Origin: Anastatus disparis | Taxonomy: Eukaryota > Arthropoda > Insecta > Hymenoptera > Eupelmidae | Reading direction: 5' to 3' | Assembly: GCA_017163975.1 (NCBI GenBank) | Contig: JAFFSR010000239.1 | Location: forward strand, 6,944,001 to 7,008,000 | DNA length: 64,000 nucleotides | Part shown: piece by piece, positions 24,101 to 39,475 of the stretch | Layout of the letters: each line of letters begins with the position of its first letter | How positions within the stretch are numbered: position 1 is the stretch's first letter | Position numbers and translations under genes: made by a program | Notes under the pieces: model-generated | Database searches by the model: none | Told to the model about the DNA's origin: nothing | The model's input: the letters and a program-made list of their open reading frames with translations, nothing else

Positions 24101-27100
24101 CAAACAGACAAAAAAAAAGAAAAAAGAAATTATAGAAAGAAATTTTACTCTAGTGCCCGCCTATGGTAAAAAATTATATAGTACTGACTGTATATACGTA
24201 GAGTTGTGTATGTTTTGACAAGTAGTTGCGCCTACGAAGGAATTGTATAAGTAGAGGGTTTAAAAGGATTTTTTTTCTTTTTTGTAGAATTAATTAATGT
24301 GAACCAAAGATGAAAGAGACATAATCAGCGTTTGGATGTAAAGCTGATCAAAATGTTAAGTAAAAAAGGAGGTGGAAAATTGAGTAAAAATTTAGAACTG
24401 ACTGAATTTCATAATTGAGTCTTTGGAATTGTGGGAGCGTACAAATTATTAAAGGTAAATTTAAAGTTGCCTGTATTATAGAAAGCAAAGGTGAAAGCTT
24501 TAGTTTTTTTTATACAACAATTATTACTCTATATTAGAAGGTATCAAATATTCAAGTTTGATAACTATAACTTTTCTAAAAGCTATTCTCCCAAATGATT
24601 AATTTTCTGATTGAATAACACAGCGATAAGAATAATTGCATCAATGAACCGGTATTTTATCAGTATTAAAGAATAATAAAATTAGCACTCATGAATAAAT
24701 TCAATCTATCTGACCCGATCCGTATCTAAACTCAAATCACCGAAAACCAGCCCAAATGTTCAAGTCAGCCATAACAATTACACCGAATCAATACTTTAAA
24801 ATCATTGAATCGAAAATCTTTCTTTAAAACCTTCATCGAAAATTTATATTCCTTTATTTTCACAACTGTTTCACACCTTGATTTACCCACACATTAAAAT
24901 AATACCCACATGGTCTCAATTGATATTATCCACAATGTGTATAGATACAAACCAAAAACATTTATTTCACCAAAAATGGAAAGCTTTCTAATTAAACCAT
25001 ACATTATAAATATTGTATTTATAGTAAAATATTAGGGGAGAAAAACTATTCTGTCTATGGATAGAATCGCCCTATATAATGTTTATTCGACATAAATCCA
25101 GGAGCCGTATATTCGTATTTTGAAAAGCATTGATCTGCTTTGTCTACACAGCTGTAAATTTCCGCGACTAGTACGCTTTTTTTTCTTCTCCCCTCTTGAT
25201 GATGTGTACACACAAAAAGTATATGTATGTTACGCGTATTATGTTAAAAAAAAGTATCGTACGTGCTTTTTTTACTAATTTTTGGTATATATGCTTAAAG
25301 AGAATCAATTATTGGATTACACGCGGTCGTTTCTTTTATCCGATAGGAATCGATTTGTTAAGTTTTCTCCGAGAAAATCGTATGAATAAATTATTGGATT
25401 TCGCAGATGGTTAATTTTTTTTTTTTCATGAGATTTACTACTTTACGTGATGTTTGCTCTCTGTGATTTATGATTTTTTACGCTTGATTTTAAATGCATT
25501 ATAAATGTATACTTGTTATATTTGCTAAAATAAAAAATTTACTGTATAGTTCAAGTTAAAAATACTTTCAAATAAACATTTTCTCAACAACTTTCGAATT
25601 TTCTGTAAATGAGATAGATTTCAAAGAAAATAAATTAATTATTAACTGTAAAAAGGCTTAGAGTACATCGAATTACAAACTCATCTCATTTATATTTAAT
25701 AAAGCTAATATTATTGCATTGAACAAAATAACTAATATAATTAATAATAACTTATACAGTAGTAAACCGATAATTAGAATTTTTTAAAGTTTCGCCTCAG
25801 GCTTTTGATACACTAAATCATAAATTATTACAAAAAAACACTTTGATGGAATAATAAAATTACAGGATAAGAAATGACGAACCAATGTCTAGTGATATAA
25901 ACGATAGACAACAAAAAGTTAAACTGCAAGAACAGAAAAAAAAAATAATAAAGTAATTACCTCCGATATTTCACAACAAACTCTATTTAGACTATTATTT
26001 ATTTGTCTATTTATTGTTAAATAGGCAAAAGGCTACGATAGTATTCTATTCCAATAATATAATCATAATTTATTTTGATATTTTTTATAAGCAATACGGG
26101 ATAAAATGCATACATATTTGGACGATTATACATTCATTGGCATTAAAGAAATTATCTTTAAATATTAATATAACTATGTTTTTGGCAATAAAAAATTTAA
26201 AAAACTGTGCATCTTATAGAACAAACTAAAACCATCTGTAGTTGTCATTGAAAAATCTATGATTTAAAATTATTACCCATTATGCATTGACTATATTATG
26301 CTAAAAAAACATAAATTACACTTGGCAATCTACGTTCATCATTTAATCATAATAAATCACAGTTCTATTACACCGCAACCCTAATCAAACATTGATGATA
26401 TTACTCCCAAGATGGTCTAACACTTTATTGTAAAACTCAACGATAAATCTAAACCTTAAACTACCATCCAACCATTACAAACACTTAGATTAACCCAACA
26501 AGTCAACTTATATGTATCAACCCTTTTAAATTTCTTTTTATTTTTTGTTACCCATATACAAATCCCATATATATATTCTTTTCATATCAATTCTTTTCCC
26601 TACTCAACATCTCTTACTTTTCAAACCGCACATGTATTAAAAATGAGAGAAATAAAAAAGCCGCCTAACATACGCATATATACGCGCACACTTCGATTAA
26701 TTGGATTATACGCAAATCTACTGTATAACAGTTTCACTCGATCAACTTCGAGTGCACATTTAGCAAAAGAGAAAAAAAAAGCAAGCCTACCCTTATATAC
26801 CATACGCATGTATACCCTAGCAAACACAGCAGATGCGCGACAACCATTGTATAAGCTTCTTTGTGACAGTAGCGCTAAATTCGGAATGGGATAGAGAAAT
26901 TATACGTACGTGTATGTATACATTAACACATGCAAAAAGTAAATGTATTGTTGTTGGGCGCGTGCTCTAGGCTTGACGTGTTAGAAAAATAAAAAGAAAA
27001 ACCATAGGAGGTGGTCTATAGCTGTTATATATATACTCAACGGGTGCCTGTCGACTTCATTTTTTTTTTTTAAGTTTGAGGTGTTACTGCACGTTTTAAA

Positions 27101-27590
27101 GAAAAGAAGAATGATTAAGAACAATGACGTAATCTGTAACGCCAAAATGATTATTCAATGAATATTATATTTTCACTCTTTTTCTTTTATTAAGTACTGT
27201 CGAGATGGTATTATCGATAAAGAAAGTTATTGTGAACGATTTTACTTTTTTAGCGATTGCAATTTATTGAGCGTTTTATTGATTGTACTAAAAATAAAGA
27301 TTATCCGATTATAAACAAGTGCAATTCGAAAATAAAATTTTAATACTTCTTAATACATAAATCTTATTCTTTTTTTTCAATTTTTCAATCCCTAAAACTA
27401 ATTTTATAATATAATTTATCTTTGATAAAATCATATTCTGAAAATATAGAAATCAACGTTGCCATTAACTTATCCAGACGCTCATTTATCCTCAAAAAAA
27501 AGAATAATAAATAAGAAAAATTCAGGAACCCTCGTACATTGTAACTTTAATTAATTCAACAATCCTATGCATTAAACAAAACGTCACGTC
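21111..27590. other. non-coding AT-rich stretch
   Basis: No gene or repeat family member is recognised. It contains two of the clearest composition switches in the window: A+C-rich at about 24.70-24.96 kb against G+T-rich at 25.2-25.5 kb, and A+C-rich at 26.34-26.52 kb against G+T-rich at 26.88-27.12 kb. Open frames of 60-86 codons here have no recognisable protein features. Confidence 0.65.
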
Positions 27591-27898
27591 TTCATGCATG
27601 CATACGTTAATCCACACGGATTCTCATATAAACACGTATAATTTTACGATCAATAAAACGAAAGCGAAAATTTACTCAGCTAATTCATTTCTCCTCATAA
27701 TCTTACGACTCTTCGTAAGAAAGGAAGAGAGGAATGAAAAAAAGCGCAACATCTATCAAATACTGTATAATACTACACATGACTTTCCATCGTATTCATT
27801 ACAACATCACGATCCTGAAAATGAAAATTTTTTTTAAATTTGCGACTTGACTTTCACACTTTTAAGAGGGTCAAGTGCTTACATATACACGCGTGCAA

Positions 27899-27957
27899 AC
27901 ACACATACAGACACACGCACACACACACACACACATGTACGTATGTACGTATGTATC
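27899..27957. repeat. compound (CA)n-(GTAC/GTAT)n microsatellite
   Basis: Interrupted CA tract followed by GTACGTAT-type tetranucleotide units. Confidence 0.9.
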
Positions 27958-30900
27958 TATACACACATATTCACGACAATCGTGTAAATGTCATAAAAAA
28001 AGAAACATTAATAATAATGCTTCTGCAAAAATTCACACTATAAGCTGAAAAGTAACAATGTTACAAAGGAGAAGGCGTTTACTTATACACTACAAGACTT
28101 TAATGATAAGCATCTCAGCCTACGCGCAAAGTTGTGTGTCTTTTTTTTTCATTTTATTGTTACAAAGTATCATTATGAATATTCACAGCTTTGAATATAT
28201 TTAAATACCAGACATGTAAGTTTAAGCTAGTAATTATTATACGCAAGCATATTAGAAAGTATTTAAAGCGTTAATTACTTATACGTTGTTTTAAGAAAAA
28301 AAAATTCAACTATTTTGAAGAATGAAAACGAATTTTTATAATTTTTTAAAAAACGTATTTTTTATTAGGTTTTATTTTAATAATACGCTGCCCAAAACAT
28401 AATAGCTTTTACTTTAAAATAAAGTTGAACTTGAAAAAAATTTTTATTTACCTTAAATTGCATATCCTCTGAACAAATAAATTTAAACCTATGAATTTGA
28501 ATGCAAATAATTGCCAGTCATCATAACTAAATGTCATTTTCTTGCAACAAAAATTCACCCTCTTTTAACAACCCCGCGTAATTACAATGAACGAAAATTA
28601 ATCATTCGTACCACTCTTGCATTCCTCGACTGTTTAAATAGCAATAAAAAAATTAATATTTCCCTTTCGTTATAAAAAATAAGCAAAGACATAAGCAAAA
28701 GGCACCTTAACTACGACAATAATTAACTACAATGATGCAATGCAACTAAATAACACATGTTTATTTTTATGCACAAAATATGCCCAAAGGGATATAATGC
28801 TCGAAAAAAAGAAAGAAATAAAAGAAGGAAAAATGGTTATACGAGCAAAATCGTAAACTGTTTTTATATACGCGCGTGTATGTATACGAAAGTGCCTCCT
28901 GGAAGAAGTTTAAAACTTGCGAATATTACAAGCTGCACAAACTCGCGCCTACATATATGAATGTCTTTCTTGTTTTATTATTTCTTTTTTTTTCGTCATA
29001 AATTATATTACCCCTTTACAGCAGTAATAATTACTTAAACTTCTAATTTTCCCTGCGTATGCCGGGGATGTATTTTTTCTGACATTTTTTCATCGCGTGA
29101 TTTTTTTTGAACACAAAAATTTTAGAGGTTGAAGTTTATTACGACATATGGAGATTTTTATTCTGACAAATTGGCGTGAAAATTTTTACGTTCGTTGTTA
29201 ACATTCGTCAATGAAAATCATAGTTTTTTCTTCTAATTCATAACATTTAAGAAATAAATTCTTAATCATTAAATTTTTTCTATGACTTCGATAAATTAAT
29301 GACAAATCTTAGAATAAGTTAATAATTGAAATGATTGAATTGCCACCTGTCACATCACACATTAAAAGAAAATACATATTAGCAATCACTGGAATATCTA
29401 ACGACTTATCAGTTTATTATAGCCATAATGTAAACATATGATATTTGACGTAAGCAAAAAAAACTTTGACGGCTTAATTTCTATACGCTTGTCGATGGAT
29501 TATAATTTTAAATATTAACTGTCGCGTAGATTACAAGATAATTGTATATAAAATTTTTTTTAATATTACACAAATGTACATCCAAACTATGATTTTCAAA
29601 TTAATTAAATTTATATGTAAATTTAATTCTATGTTTATTAAGTCATTAAATTTTTAAATTTAACAAAATTGATTATTATATTTACTTTACTTATTTTATA
29701 ATAAAATATTAGAAAATCATCATCTCAACCGTTACAAAAATTTGTAGAGAACGTTCACCTTTTACTTGTTACTTTCGTCCAACGAGAAAGAAAGAAAAAG
29801 AAAAGAAAAAACAATATCGCACAAATAAATATTATAGAAAAAAGAAAAGAATCCTGCGAGTTTTCACCTTTCGCACGTCGCTCCGAGTAAAATAGCAAAA
29901 TGTTTTTTCGATATAATAAGAGAAATCTTATAAGACTAACCCCGAGAAAATTCTTAGACATTTGCTCGACCATTTTTTAAATGTTCGCTCATGCAACTTA
30001 AGAAAATTATCTAGACTATGAAAGGATATTTTATATATAAATCAGTGTAAATAGTTGCTTGTAATCTTGTTTTTTTTGCAATAAAAATGTATAAGCTCAG
30101 GTGCATGTTTGCAGTGATTTATAATGATTATGTTATTTTTTAGAAAAATTTATGTTGTTGGTAAACGTTAAATAAATAATTTTCTATGATAATTAAATAA
30201 TCATACTTTTACCGCGAGTTATATTTTTCATTCTTATTATTAGATGCTGAATTAATTATATGTTTGGCACGCTTATTTTTATAATTGTTATAAAACAAAA
30301 GCGGTTTTTAAGTTTACTTCAATGACACTTTTACCCTTAGACAACTCGCTTCTAAATTGCAATTCACGACTAAACTATCCTATCATGCAAAATCAATCAC
30401 GTTACGCTGAAATAAAAAAAGTCAATTCCTTACATTCCATATAATTTAGGGAAACCTAATTATTAAGTATAACAACTTTGAAATTCTTATGTATGCCATG
30501 CACGCGTCAACTTCACGTGAGCAAGAAATATTTAAAATCTTTAATAAAAAATAAGCCAAAAAAAGGAAGTAAAACGATTTTCGCGCGGATAGATTTTTTT
30601 CTTTAAAAGCCGCACCTTTTATATACATATATACCAGTAGTCATGCCGTAATACTGAAATGATAAGACGTATAAGAGAAGAAAAAAATCGTACGAATAGA
30701 AGTCATGCTGATCGGCGAACCGTGTCGATTGATTGCGGCATTAAATGCTTTCTATACGACCAGTGAAAAAGATATATTGTATTTAGAATAAAAAAAGTTT
30801 TATTAGTATTAAAGTTGTGGGCGCTAAAAAGGTATTAAGATTGTTAATAACGTGTGGGCTTTGAGTGATTTATTTTTTTAATTTTTATTAAAAAAAGGAT

Positions 30901-32439
30901 ATTTATGTGAAATTTTTTATAGGAAAATCGTATTAAAATCTGGTTTGAAAATTGGACCAGATTTTTTGACGCGTTTTACAGGATACGGTAATATTAAGCG
31001 TTATTATAAAAAAGAATAAAAATTAAATTTTTTTTATCAAACATACAATTATTGATAATAACTTATTTTTACAATTATTACGCAAATTACTAAAACAATT
31101 TTTGAATACCATTCCATGTAGTTAAAAGTGTACGCGTTAAAAGTAATGGCTACTTGCAAAAGATTAACGTTATATAATAATGTATAAAATTTTAGGATAA
31201 ACATAGATTATAATATAAAAATTTATTAACTCGAAACTCCACTATTTCATTCTTACATATTCAACCATATTACTGGTATTTAAAACGAAACTTCATTTAA
31301 TTTCATCAATTTATTTTCCTTCCCATCAAAGTATTCGATTCCTTTGAATTTGAATGACATATCTTACTGATAGATCGTGTACGTATGAAAGAAAAAAACA
31401 TCTCACAATAAACACATATTTGTAATAGCAACGATTAAGAAAGATTTACCTTTGAATACATAATTTATTAAATTAAACATTACTTGTCACAATTTACAAT
31501 ATGCAAAGTAAAGACTAATTTCAAGCAACATGAAATCGAACGATTCTATTTCAATGAAAGAAAAAAGTATCTTCTGTAATCGTTTAATAGCAATGTTTAT
31601 ATTAGCATTGAAATAGTTATGCTAAAATCAAACCTCTTTTTCAGCTGTAATCATTGAATTATTATTTAATTGATGCCACGACCCTAATTTTATTTGAATT
31701 TAAATGTTTAAAATTTTGCAATGACGATTATTTAGAGAAAGAAAAAAAAGGTTAAATAGTTTCATAAATAAACATGATTTTGGAAATGCTTGGAATTTCT
31801 TTTTTTTAATTTTAATAAATCAATAATAATAAGCTGGTACTTTTTTGATCTTATCAACTTATGCATTGATGAATGTTTTGCAATGTTTGTATAATTTACA
31901 CTCGCAACTAAAAAGGAATTAGCTCTTCACTTGTTACGAACAATAAAAAATTTTTTAAAGTTTTCTCTTTTAAAATTAATGCGTTACAGTAACGCGTCGT
32001 TAAGCGAAAGTCAAATGTTTAAACTCCATTTTTTTGTGTGTGTAATAACACAAAGTGCTTGCTACGATTACTTACGTTAAATTTTATATATGTCTGCGGG
32101 CTTGAGAAAACTCATCTTTTGCTATTAAGTTGTAACGACGCCGTTCCAACGCTTTCTAACAACCCCTCTTATACACATCGAAAAACTTTTTTAACGTTTA
32201 ATACTTTGAGGATCGTTATACATTTATTCTTTTTTTTTTTATTTTTGAGTTTTAATGGATGAAATCATGCGTGCACTGGCCAATGGAGATGAGATTTTAA
32301 GGTCGGCGAACTTTTAATCCCACGAGATTATCGTTATTTCTACGAGAATTTGAAAATCTTAACGATCCCCTGAATTCTGCGTATATCCACTGTTTAAAGT
32401 GTTTGACTTAACCGATTCAGTCACGGACGCTCATTAGAT

Positions 32440-32488
32440 TAATAATAGTAATGACGATAATAATGATAATAGTAATAATAATGATTAA
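32440..32488. repeat. imperfect AAT/GAT trinucleotide repeat
   Basis: About sixteen triplets of AAT, AGT and GAT type, not in any recognised coding frame. Confidence 0.8.
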
Positions 32489-34900
32489 TTTTAATATTTC
32501 AAATTTTATATTATTATGTATACAAAGCATTTATACAAATATGTTTATCTTATAAATTTTTATACTAATCAAATATTTTTCTCTTTTGTGTTTTAGGTAA
32601 GTTTCAACGTCAATCAAAGATCTTTTTATCATTCATCAACGAAAGTAAGATTACATTGAAATGTTACAATTTTAAAAAATCGTTCCATATTTTAAAAACT
32701 TTAAGTTCGATCCATAAATCTCTTAAAGTTTATTACAATTTACGTTAAATTTTCTTTGCACATACTCTGAGGAATTTTCGTAGTCTCTGATATTTACATA
32801 CAAGATGTTTATCAAATATGCAGCGAGTAATAAACTAATATTACAAAATTTAAATATACCCGAAGAATTTACATTATTCATTGCTGCTCGTGTTACACAT
32901 TAATCTTTATTTCTTGAGTAAATAAATTATCCGTATACCTTGTTTCTCAAAGGAAATCTAAACAAAAATTTTAAAAACTTCATTGCTAATTCCAAGCTTC
33001 GAAGTTGCATAACAATTTAGAAAACATTTAAAAATACGCTTGGTTATACAAGTGATTGACCGTATAAGCAATTACTCCTATTCACATTACTCCATTACAT
33101 GAAAATTAAGAAAAAATGCTTAACATGCTTTTAAATAATTAACAAAAAATTGTAAGACGTCCGTTAGGTTGTAAGAAAAAAAGTAGAAAAATTAAGATTT
33201 AAGGTTTGCGCGGCATATTATGCAACCGAGATGCTACTTGTCTTCTTAAATGTACGTGTATGATGCATACACTTGATTTGGTCGAGACTAAACACCGCGT
33301 GCTCGACAAACTTGCGATGTTTAATATGCGCAAGTGTGTGTATACAAGTGCAATTTTTTAGCGATCCAGTTCTTTCTTTTTCTTTCCTTTTACAAGTATT
33401 ACTGCATCGATGCATATACAGCTCTAGGTGTTTCATTACTTAATTCGACGTTAGTATGTGCATTTCCTTGTTGTGTTTTCTTTTTCTTCTTTTTTAATCG
33501 TTTGTATAAGGTTAGTTGAAATACTTATTTGAAAGTTTAATCAATTCGGATGGTATGTGTAGTAAGTGAATGAAAAAGTTTTGCCTAGCTAAAAATAATT
33601 ATGTTAATTCTTGTTTAGAATATTTTATTCAAACATAAATTTTTGTTATAATCTTTCATAAAATAATTATTTTTTAGAGTGAAAAAATGATGAATTAAAT
33701 TAATACTTCTTTAAAATTATATAAATTATATTAAATTAAATAATTTATTATAACTTAAATATGATTTCAAATTTTTCATAACAAGATAATTATTATCCTT
33801 ATTTCTTAAACAACTTTATACAAGTATAAAATAATATTTTACTTAAACAATAATTTATCTGCTCACTTATTAAAAACAAATAAACAAACGTACTTTATCA
33901 TATACAATCCGAATAATTCTTATTGATTTCTAATAACGAACCTTACATATGCTTTGCAAATAATCAAAAAGTAAAAAATTTTTTAAAATAAACAGCAACG
34001 AAACTTTCATCATCCATTAAATCATCTTTCCTATTTCACGACTGTCCAATAAACACTTTCAAATTATACAGGTACATACACTTACGTATATATACCCACA
34101 GATATACATACGATGCTTAAAGTACACCGCGTGTGATAATGTATCGTTTCTCCTTTACGAGGCGTCCACCGAATATATAACACTCTATTTTATGCTACCT
34201 TGCTCCGTAAAGTATTTTCGTTATTAACTATATTTTTTCTTTTTATTTATCTTTTTTCTTTCTCTCGCTTTTTGTAAAAAAAAAAAATAAAAGAAGAGGG
34301 CGTATGTTCGACCTTAAGAGGATGAAAAAAAAGAAAAGTACGCACGCCAAGTTGGAAAATTATGAGCACTGCTGGTACTGAGAGAATTTCGAGTTTTGCA
34401 TTTTTCTTCTTTTCTTTTTCAACTCGAAACTCTGAATTTACAACAAGTGAGTCTTGCTTCGGTTGTATTATATACTGTATTACTGTGTTGCTTAACTATG
34501 CCATCTGGGGATAAAAACGATTTATCGCTTTTTGCAAGCTTTTCTATATACATACCCACTTGTATTATAGGGTTGGTTGGAGGTTTTAACGAGAGCAGCT
34601 TTTAGAATTTCGTTTGTAATTTATGCTCGTATGTATTAAAGTTGAAATTACGTTCATTTTATTTTTTTTCTTCTTTCGGTTGCTTGAACATAAAAAATAC
34701 GAATTGTCATGTATTGTAGCTATATGTTTAATTAATTAAATATTTTTTTCGTGAAAATCAAGGGTGATCATAGTGAATCCTATTCTTTGAATAAATCTTC
34801 AACTTAACTCCCTGATTGCACAAAAAATGATCAAATTTAGTAAAAAATTCATTTATTTATTTTTTTTAATAGTTATTTTCGATACCCGTGCGAGAATGTG

Positions 34901-34968
34901 ATTTTAACCTCGTATGGAAGTTTGCGCCCGAGCGAAGAAAGGGTGAAAATTTCATACAAGGTTAAAAT
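34901..34968. repeat. degenerate inverted repeat, possible MITE remnant
   Basis: The arms ATTTTAACCTCGTATGGA (34901-34918) and TTCATACAAGGTTAAAAT (from 34951) are imperfect reverse complements around a GC-richer centre containing GCGCCCGAGCGAAG. The surrounding GATACCCGTGCGAG also stands out from the AT-rich flanks. No target duplication was defined. Confidence 0.45.
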
Positions 34969-35089
34969 TGCTTTTTTTTGAGTATCATCATATATTTTTT
35001 GGACATTATTTTTAAAACAACAAAAATAATAGTTCAACAAATTCAACAAGTTCTATTTAAATTCATAAATAATTAATTTTTTTTTTTAA

Positions 35090-35278
35090 TTAATTTAACG
35101 TCGCTGTATTTATGCTATCATTGCAATGTTAATTAGCGACGGAGGTCGTCAGTGTGTTTGTGAACAAAGCACGTGTAACGTACAGTGGTGCTTGCGTCGA
35201 TAGGCCGAAACTGGGATTCGAATTCGAGACCCCGAGATTACGAATCCATTGCCTTACCGAGTAAGCCACTGAGACCTC
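35090..35278 (-). mobile_element. tRNA-headed SINE, full-length copy 6
   Basis: Minus-strand copy with the complete tail (TTTAACGTCGCTGTATTTATG on plus is its reverse complement), the body segment TGTGAACAAAGCACGTG, a B box carrying one change (GAATTCGAATCCC) and an A-box region GTGGCTTACTCGG. The anticodon-position triplet is CGT. No clear target duplication. Confidence 0.88.
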
Positions 35279-36711
35279 TTTGATAGATTTATTTTAACGT
35301 GATGTAATAAGGTATATGATTCATATAAAGTTGATGACGTCGCAGTTTCTCGAGTTTTTATTCAAAATTTTTCTAAATATCTCTATACTATGATTTTTAT
35401 TAGTCAAAATAGAAAGCTGTAATATTAGATATTTTAAAAAAATTTAGAATTAAGAATAAAAAATTTAGAAAACTGTAATGTCGGTATTTTATATTCCTTT
35501 AATAGAATTTGTTAAACAGATTAATACGCAGGATAAATTAATCTTTATTTTGAAAATGTAGATTGTGTTTATTTACACTTTTAAATTGATAAAAAATTTA
35601 ATTAAATGTTTTTCGTGATAATTTATTAAATGGAATTTTCAATATAATGATGATCCTAAAGTTTTTCCGATCGTGTAATAACCAGAACTATTGAAATTAA
35701 AATAAGAAAATATTGTTTATTAATATTTTTTGAGTAATTATAAAATTAATGAAATGTTATGGATAAAAAATTGTTTTTTTATAAAAAAAAATTAACGTTT
35801 TATTTTTTTATAATTATTCATATGAAATTGATTAATTTTAAAATGCGTGAATTTACCTATAAATCAAGTAATAAAATTTCAATAAAATTACATTTCTATA
35901 TAAAGCAATAAAACCGAATAAAAATATTTAATTAGATATTATTTTTAAAACTTCATCTTGCAATGAAATTAAATTTCAAAATCATCCTAATACATTAATA
36001 CCTCGGAGGCACAAAACTCACAAAGTGCAATACTTAAATACCATTAAACCAATGAAAGAGAGAGTGGTAAAATAAGTATGATACTTTATAAGAATGAAAA
36101 AAAATGAAAGTAAAAAGCTACATTACAGCATTTGATCTTTTTTTAGTATTAAAGTTAAATCCCCGTAGGGGTAACGCATTAAAGACAAAAAAAAATGTTA
36201 ACACGCAAACTATGCCTCATTAAACCACAGAGTTTAAGTTTAGCAAAAAATTTTAAGAAATATATATATATATGAGAATCTTTTTTGAAGTGCAAGTTAG
36301 CATATTTTATGAGATGCAAGGTATAAGGTGCATTTTAAAAGAGACTTTCATGTAGCTTTGATGAGTGAGTACAGATGGTACATGAAGTTTATTGGTTTCG
36401 ATTTTGCTTGAAGATCTGTAGAGAAAATTATTTTTATGTTTCTAATTAATTTTCTTAAATATATTAATTTTTTTTCTTTTTTTTTAATCAAATAAATAAA
36501 TTTTACTTTTTATAGCTAAATTAATAGATGAATAACATTTTTCAATTTTTAAATTTTCATTTGTAAAAATGAAAGAAGCGTAGTATTTATTAATAAAATT
36601 CAAAGCCGAAAAGAACGTTATAAACGTTAAGATCTTTATTTAATAGATGATTGATTAATTATGTATAGAAAAATATTTGAAATATTATAAAAATATAAGA
36701 ATTGAGCAGTC

Positions 36712-36860
36712 AAATACCGGTGCTCAATTTTCAGATTTCATAACCGTGGTCAGTTTCCGCGCCCCCAACTAAATGCGTTTGTCAAAGCAAGCCCTCGATC
36801 AAATATCGAGCGTCGAAACCGCTTTTCGTCGATTATCTTTTTTGAGGAGCCGACCACATA
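36712..36860. other. GC-rich island of unknown origin
   Basis: A ~150-bp patch with CpGs (GTTTCCGCGCCCCCAACT, CCCTCGATCAAATATCGAGC, GAAACCGCTTTTCGTCG) in otherwise AT-rich DNA. It contains the small hairpin CTCGAT-CAAAT-ATCGAG. No long open frame, no tRNA boxes and no terminal repeats were found. It may be an old mobile-element fragment or a regulatory island. Confidence 0.4.
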
Positions 36861-39475
36861 AGGACAAACTAAGATTAACCAAAAATTGATATCACGAGAA
36901 TCTACTTAAATCTGTTCCAGTACATATTATAAATATAATAAAAATATTTTAAAAGAAATTGTAGTTTTTTCGAAATTGTAAGTATTTTATTATAGTAAAA
37001 TGTATATATATTAATATACATTTTTAATACTTTAAATGATTGAATTAAACAGAATTCTTAGCTTTTTGATAACCGCGCACTAAAAAGATAATCCGTACAA
37101 ATTTCAAACTTTATACAATATAAAACTCGTAAATTAAATTTTTATTTTTTATAGTTAATTATACTTTAAAATATTTAAAAATTTTGTATTATTGATTAAG
37201 GCTTAAACCTATCTTAATGTATTAAAATATCGAAGGAGCACGGTAGTCGGGGGGGCAACGATAACTGGCACACTTACCCTATTTAATTAAAGAAACTCTG
37301 AGAAGCAAAAAAAATTGTTTGTACAATGTGAAAAATCATTTTTACCAAGATGTAAAAGACAAGGAAAAAAAATTAAAACCACTAATCTTTGACTGGTGTA
37401 CAACGTAATAACAAACCACAAGCTTATAAAATTAACACATGTGCATGCTACGTATATATACTCTTACAAAGTCTTATCCCATAAATCAACGTTTCCACAA
37501 AAGTCAAGTCTCCGCAGAAACTACACATCACTATATATGTATATAAGATGTAAAACTCGTCTCGTTTCCGCGATCCAACAGTATATTAAGAAAAACTCCA
37601 GCTCGATTCCTTTTTTATTTAAACAACAAAACGACATTTTCCATTCTATACCCATAATAATAATAACACGATGGTTAATTTTAATGAGGAAGGAGATAAA
37701 GTTTCGCGTGTTAAGCAATTCAAGGTGAAAATATATTGTATCGGACAAAAGTATATAGACTGGAGAGAAAGAGAGAGAGAAAGTCATTATCTCCTCCAGG
37801 AGTATAGATACCCATAGTATGTATATACAAGGTAGTAAATGTAAGTTTATAACGATTCCGCGTTTCTCAATGACAGCTGACAGGATCCAGTTTTTTTTCT
37901 ACTATATTTTTTTTAATGGAAATTTCAAAGCGAAGTTGAGAAAGAAATTTGTATGAGGATTTAGACGGATGGGGAAAGTTTTGTTTACTTTTAGATATAT
38001 TTATTCTTAAAGGTACTTGTTTAGTTGACATTACAAAAAAATTGGCAATAAATATAAGTGCATTATTTATTATGGTTAAATCGACTGAAATAAATTTTTA
38101 TTAAATTAATTAAATACATCTACAAAACAAAAGACAAGTAGAGACCATTTCCGTCGTAACGAATACTGTTACTTTGATAACAAATTAGATTTATTTTCAT
38201 TTTACATCAAGATACAATAAATTTTTTCAAATTTAATTATTAGATTTTCAGTGCATAATTAGCATAATTAACTTATTGAATATCACATAAAAAAGTCTTC
38301 TTAACTTAATCAAGCCTTAATCATTGAATTAACAAAGAAAACAAAAATATTCTCAATAAAAATGAATTTATTTTCAATTAACAAGAATGATTTCAATTAA
38401 TATCATTACTATATAAGCTCAAAAAAAAAATTTGAACACAAGTAAAAGTAAACTCCTCGTACTCCTTTCAAACGTCACAGTAATTTGCTCCCATAAATTA
38501 CCTTCTTTAATAAAAAAAAAAGTAAGAAAAAAATCAAGCACACGTATATGTGTAACCATCCAACTAATATGTATATAAAAACTCGCCCGCATATCCAAGT
38601 TAAAATGTAGTACGTTTAAGTTACTGGATTTCTAAGGCAATCATTCCTATAGATATAAACTTTTCCGTATCCTTACACATACTATACTCACGTTTGTTTC
38701 CTTCCTTTTTGCTTTGGTATTTCAATTTTTTTTTTCTTTTTTTCTTAAGAGTTATACACTTGATGTATCTGGTAACCAAAAGAAAAAGGATATCGCGCCC
38801 TAAGGCGAGAGAAAGTTTTTCGCGCGCTCTTCTCTTATGTACGTGTATATATATCTATACTTTAAGTATTACATGTAAACGTTGTTGAGATTCTCTTTCT
38901 TTCCCTTTTTTTATTTTTTTATTTTCTTTTTGCATATGTACGATAGATCGAGCAAACTGTACTGCACATTTGCATTTTGATCGGCTTAGGGTTTTTTTTA
39001 ATGTACTGTAAGAAAGAAGATGCACTGGATTGGAAAGATAGAGTCACTGAATGGTAGCTCGTTAGAATTGAAAGGTTTTTCTTTCGCTCAATATTTTTTG
39101 CATCGAATAAAAAAGGTTTCTAAGCAAAAAATTCATTCTTGGAAATAACCAATAACTTTGATAAAAATGGAATTCTAGTCATTATTTCAGTAACTTTTAA
39201 AAAAATCATTCAACGATATAATAAAATAATGATTCTATAATCTATATTAAAGAAACTAAGATATTTTTAAAATATCTCCAATCATTAATTTCATATATAT
39301 TATATATTATTTTAAATCGTATTAAAACTTGATCACACATTATTGATTCCAGTATTTTTTCAAGTGTATTTTTGTTAAAACTTTTTTTTAGAGATATAAC
39401 AGATTTTTTTCTAAATTATTTTTTTATAGTTGATTGTATTAAATTCGTTTTCATTTTCGACAGAACATTTTTGAC

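Larger units (their letters stand above)
27591..35089. other. non-coding AT-rich stretch
   Basis: No gene is supported. It holds a CA microsatellite (27899-27957), a degenerate ATR trinucleotide repeat (32440-32488) and a short degenerate inverted repeat (34901-34968). Otherwise low-complexity AT-rich DNA with recurring composition switches. Confidence 0.65.
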
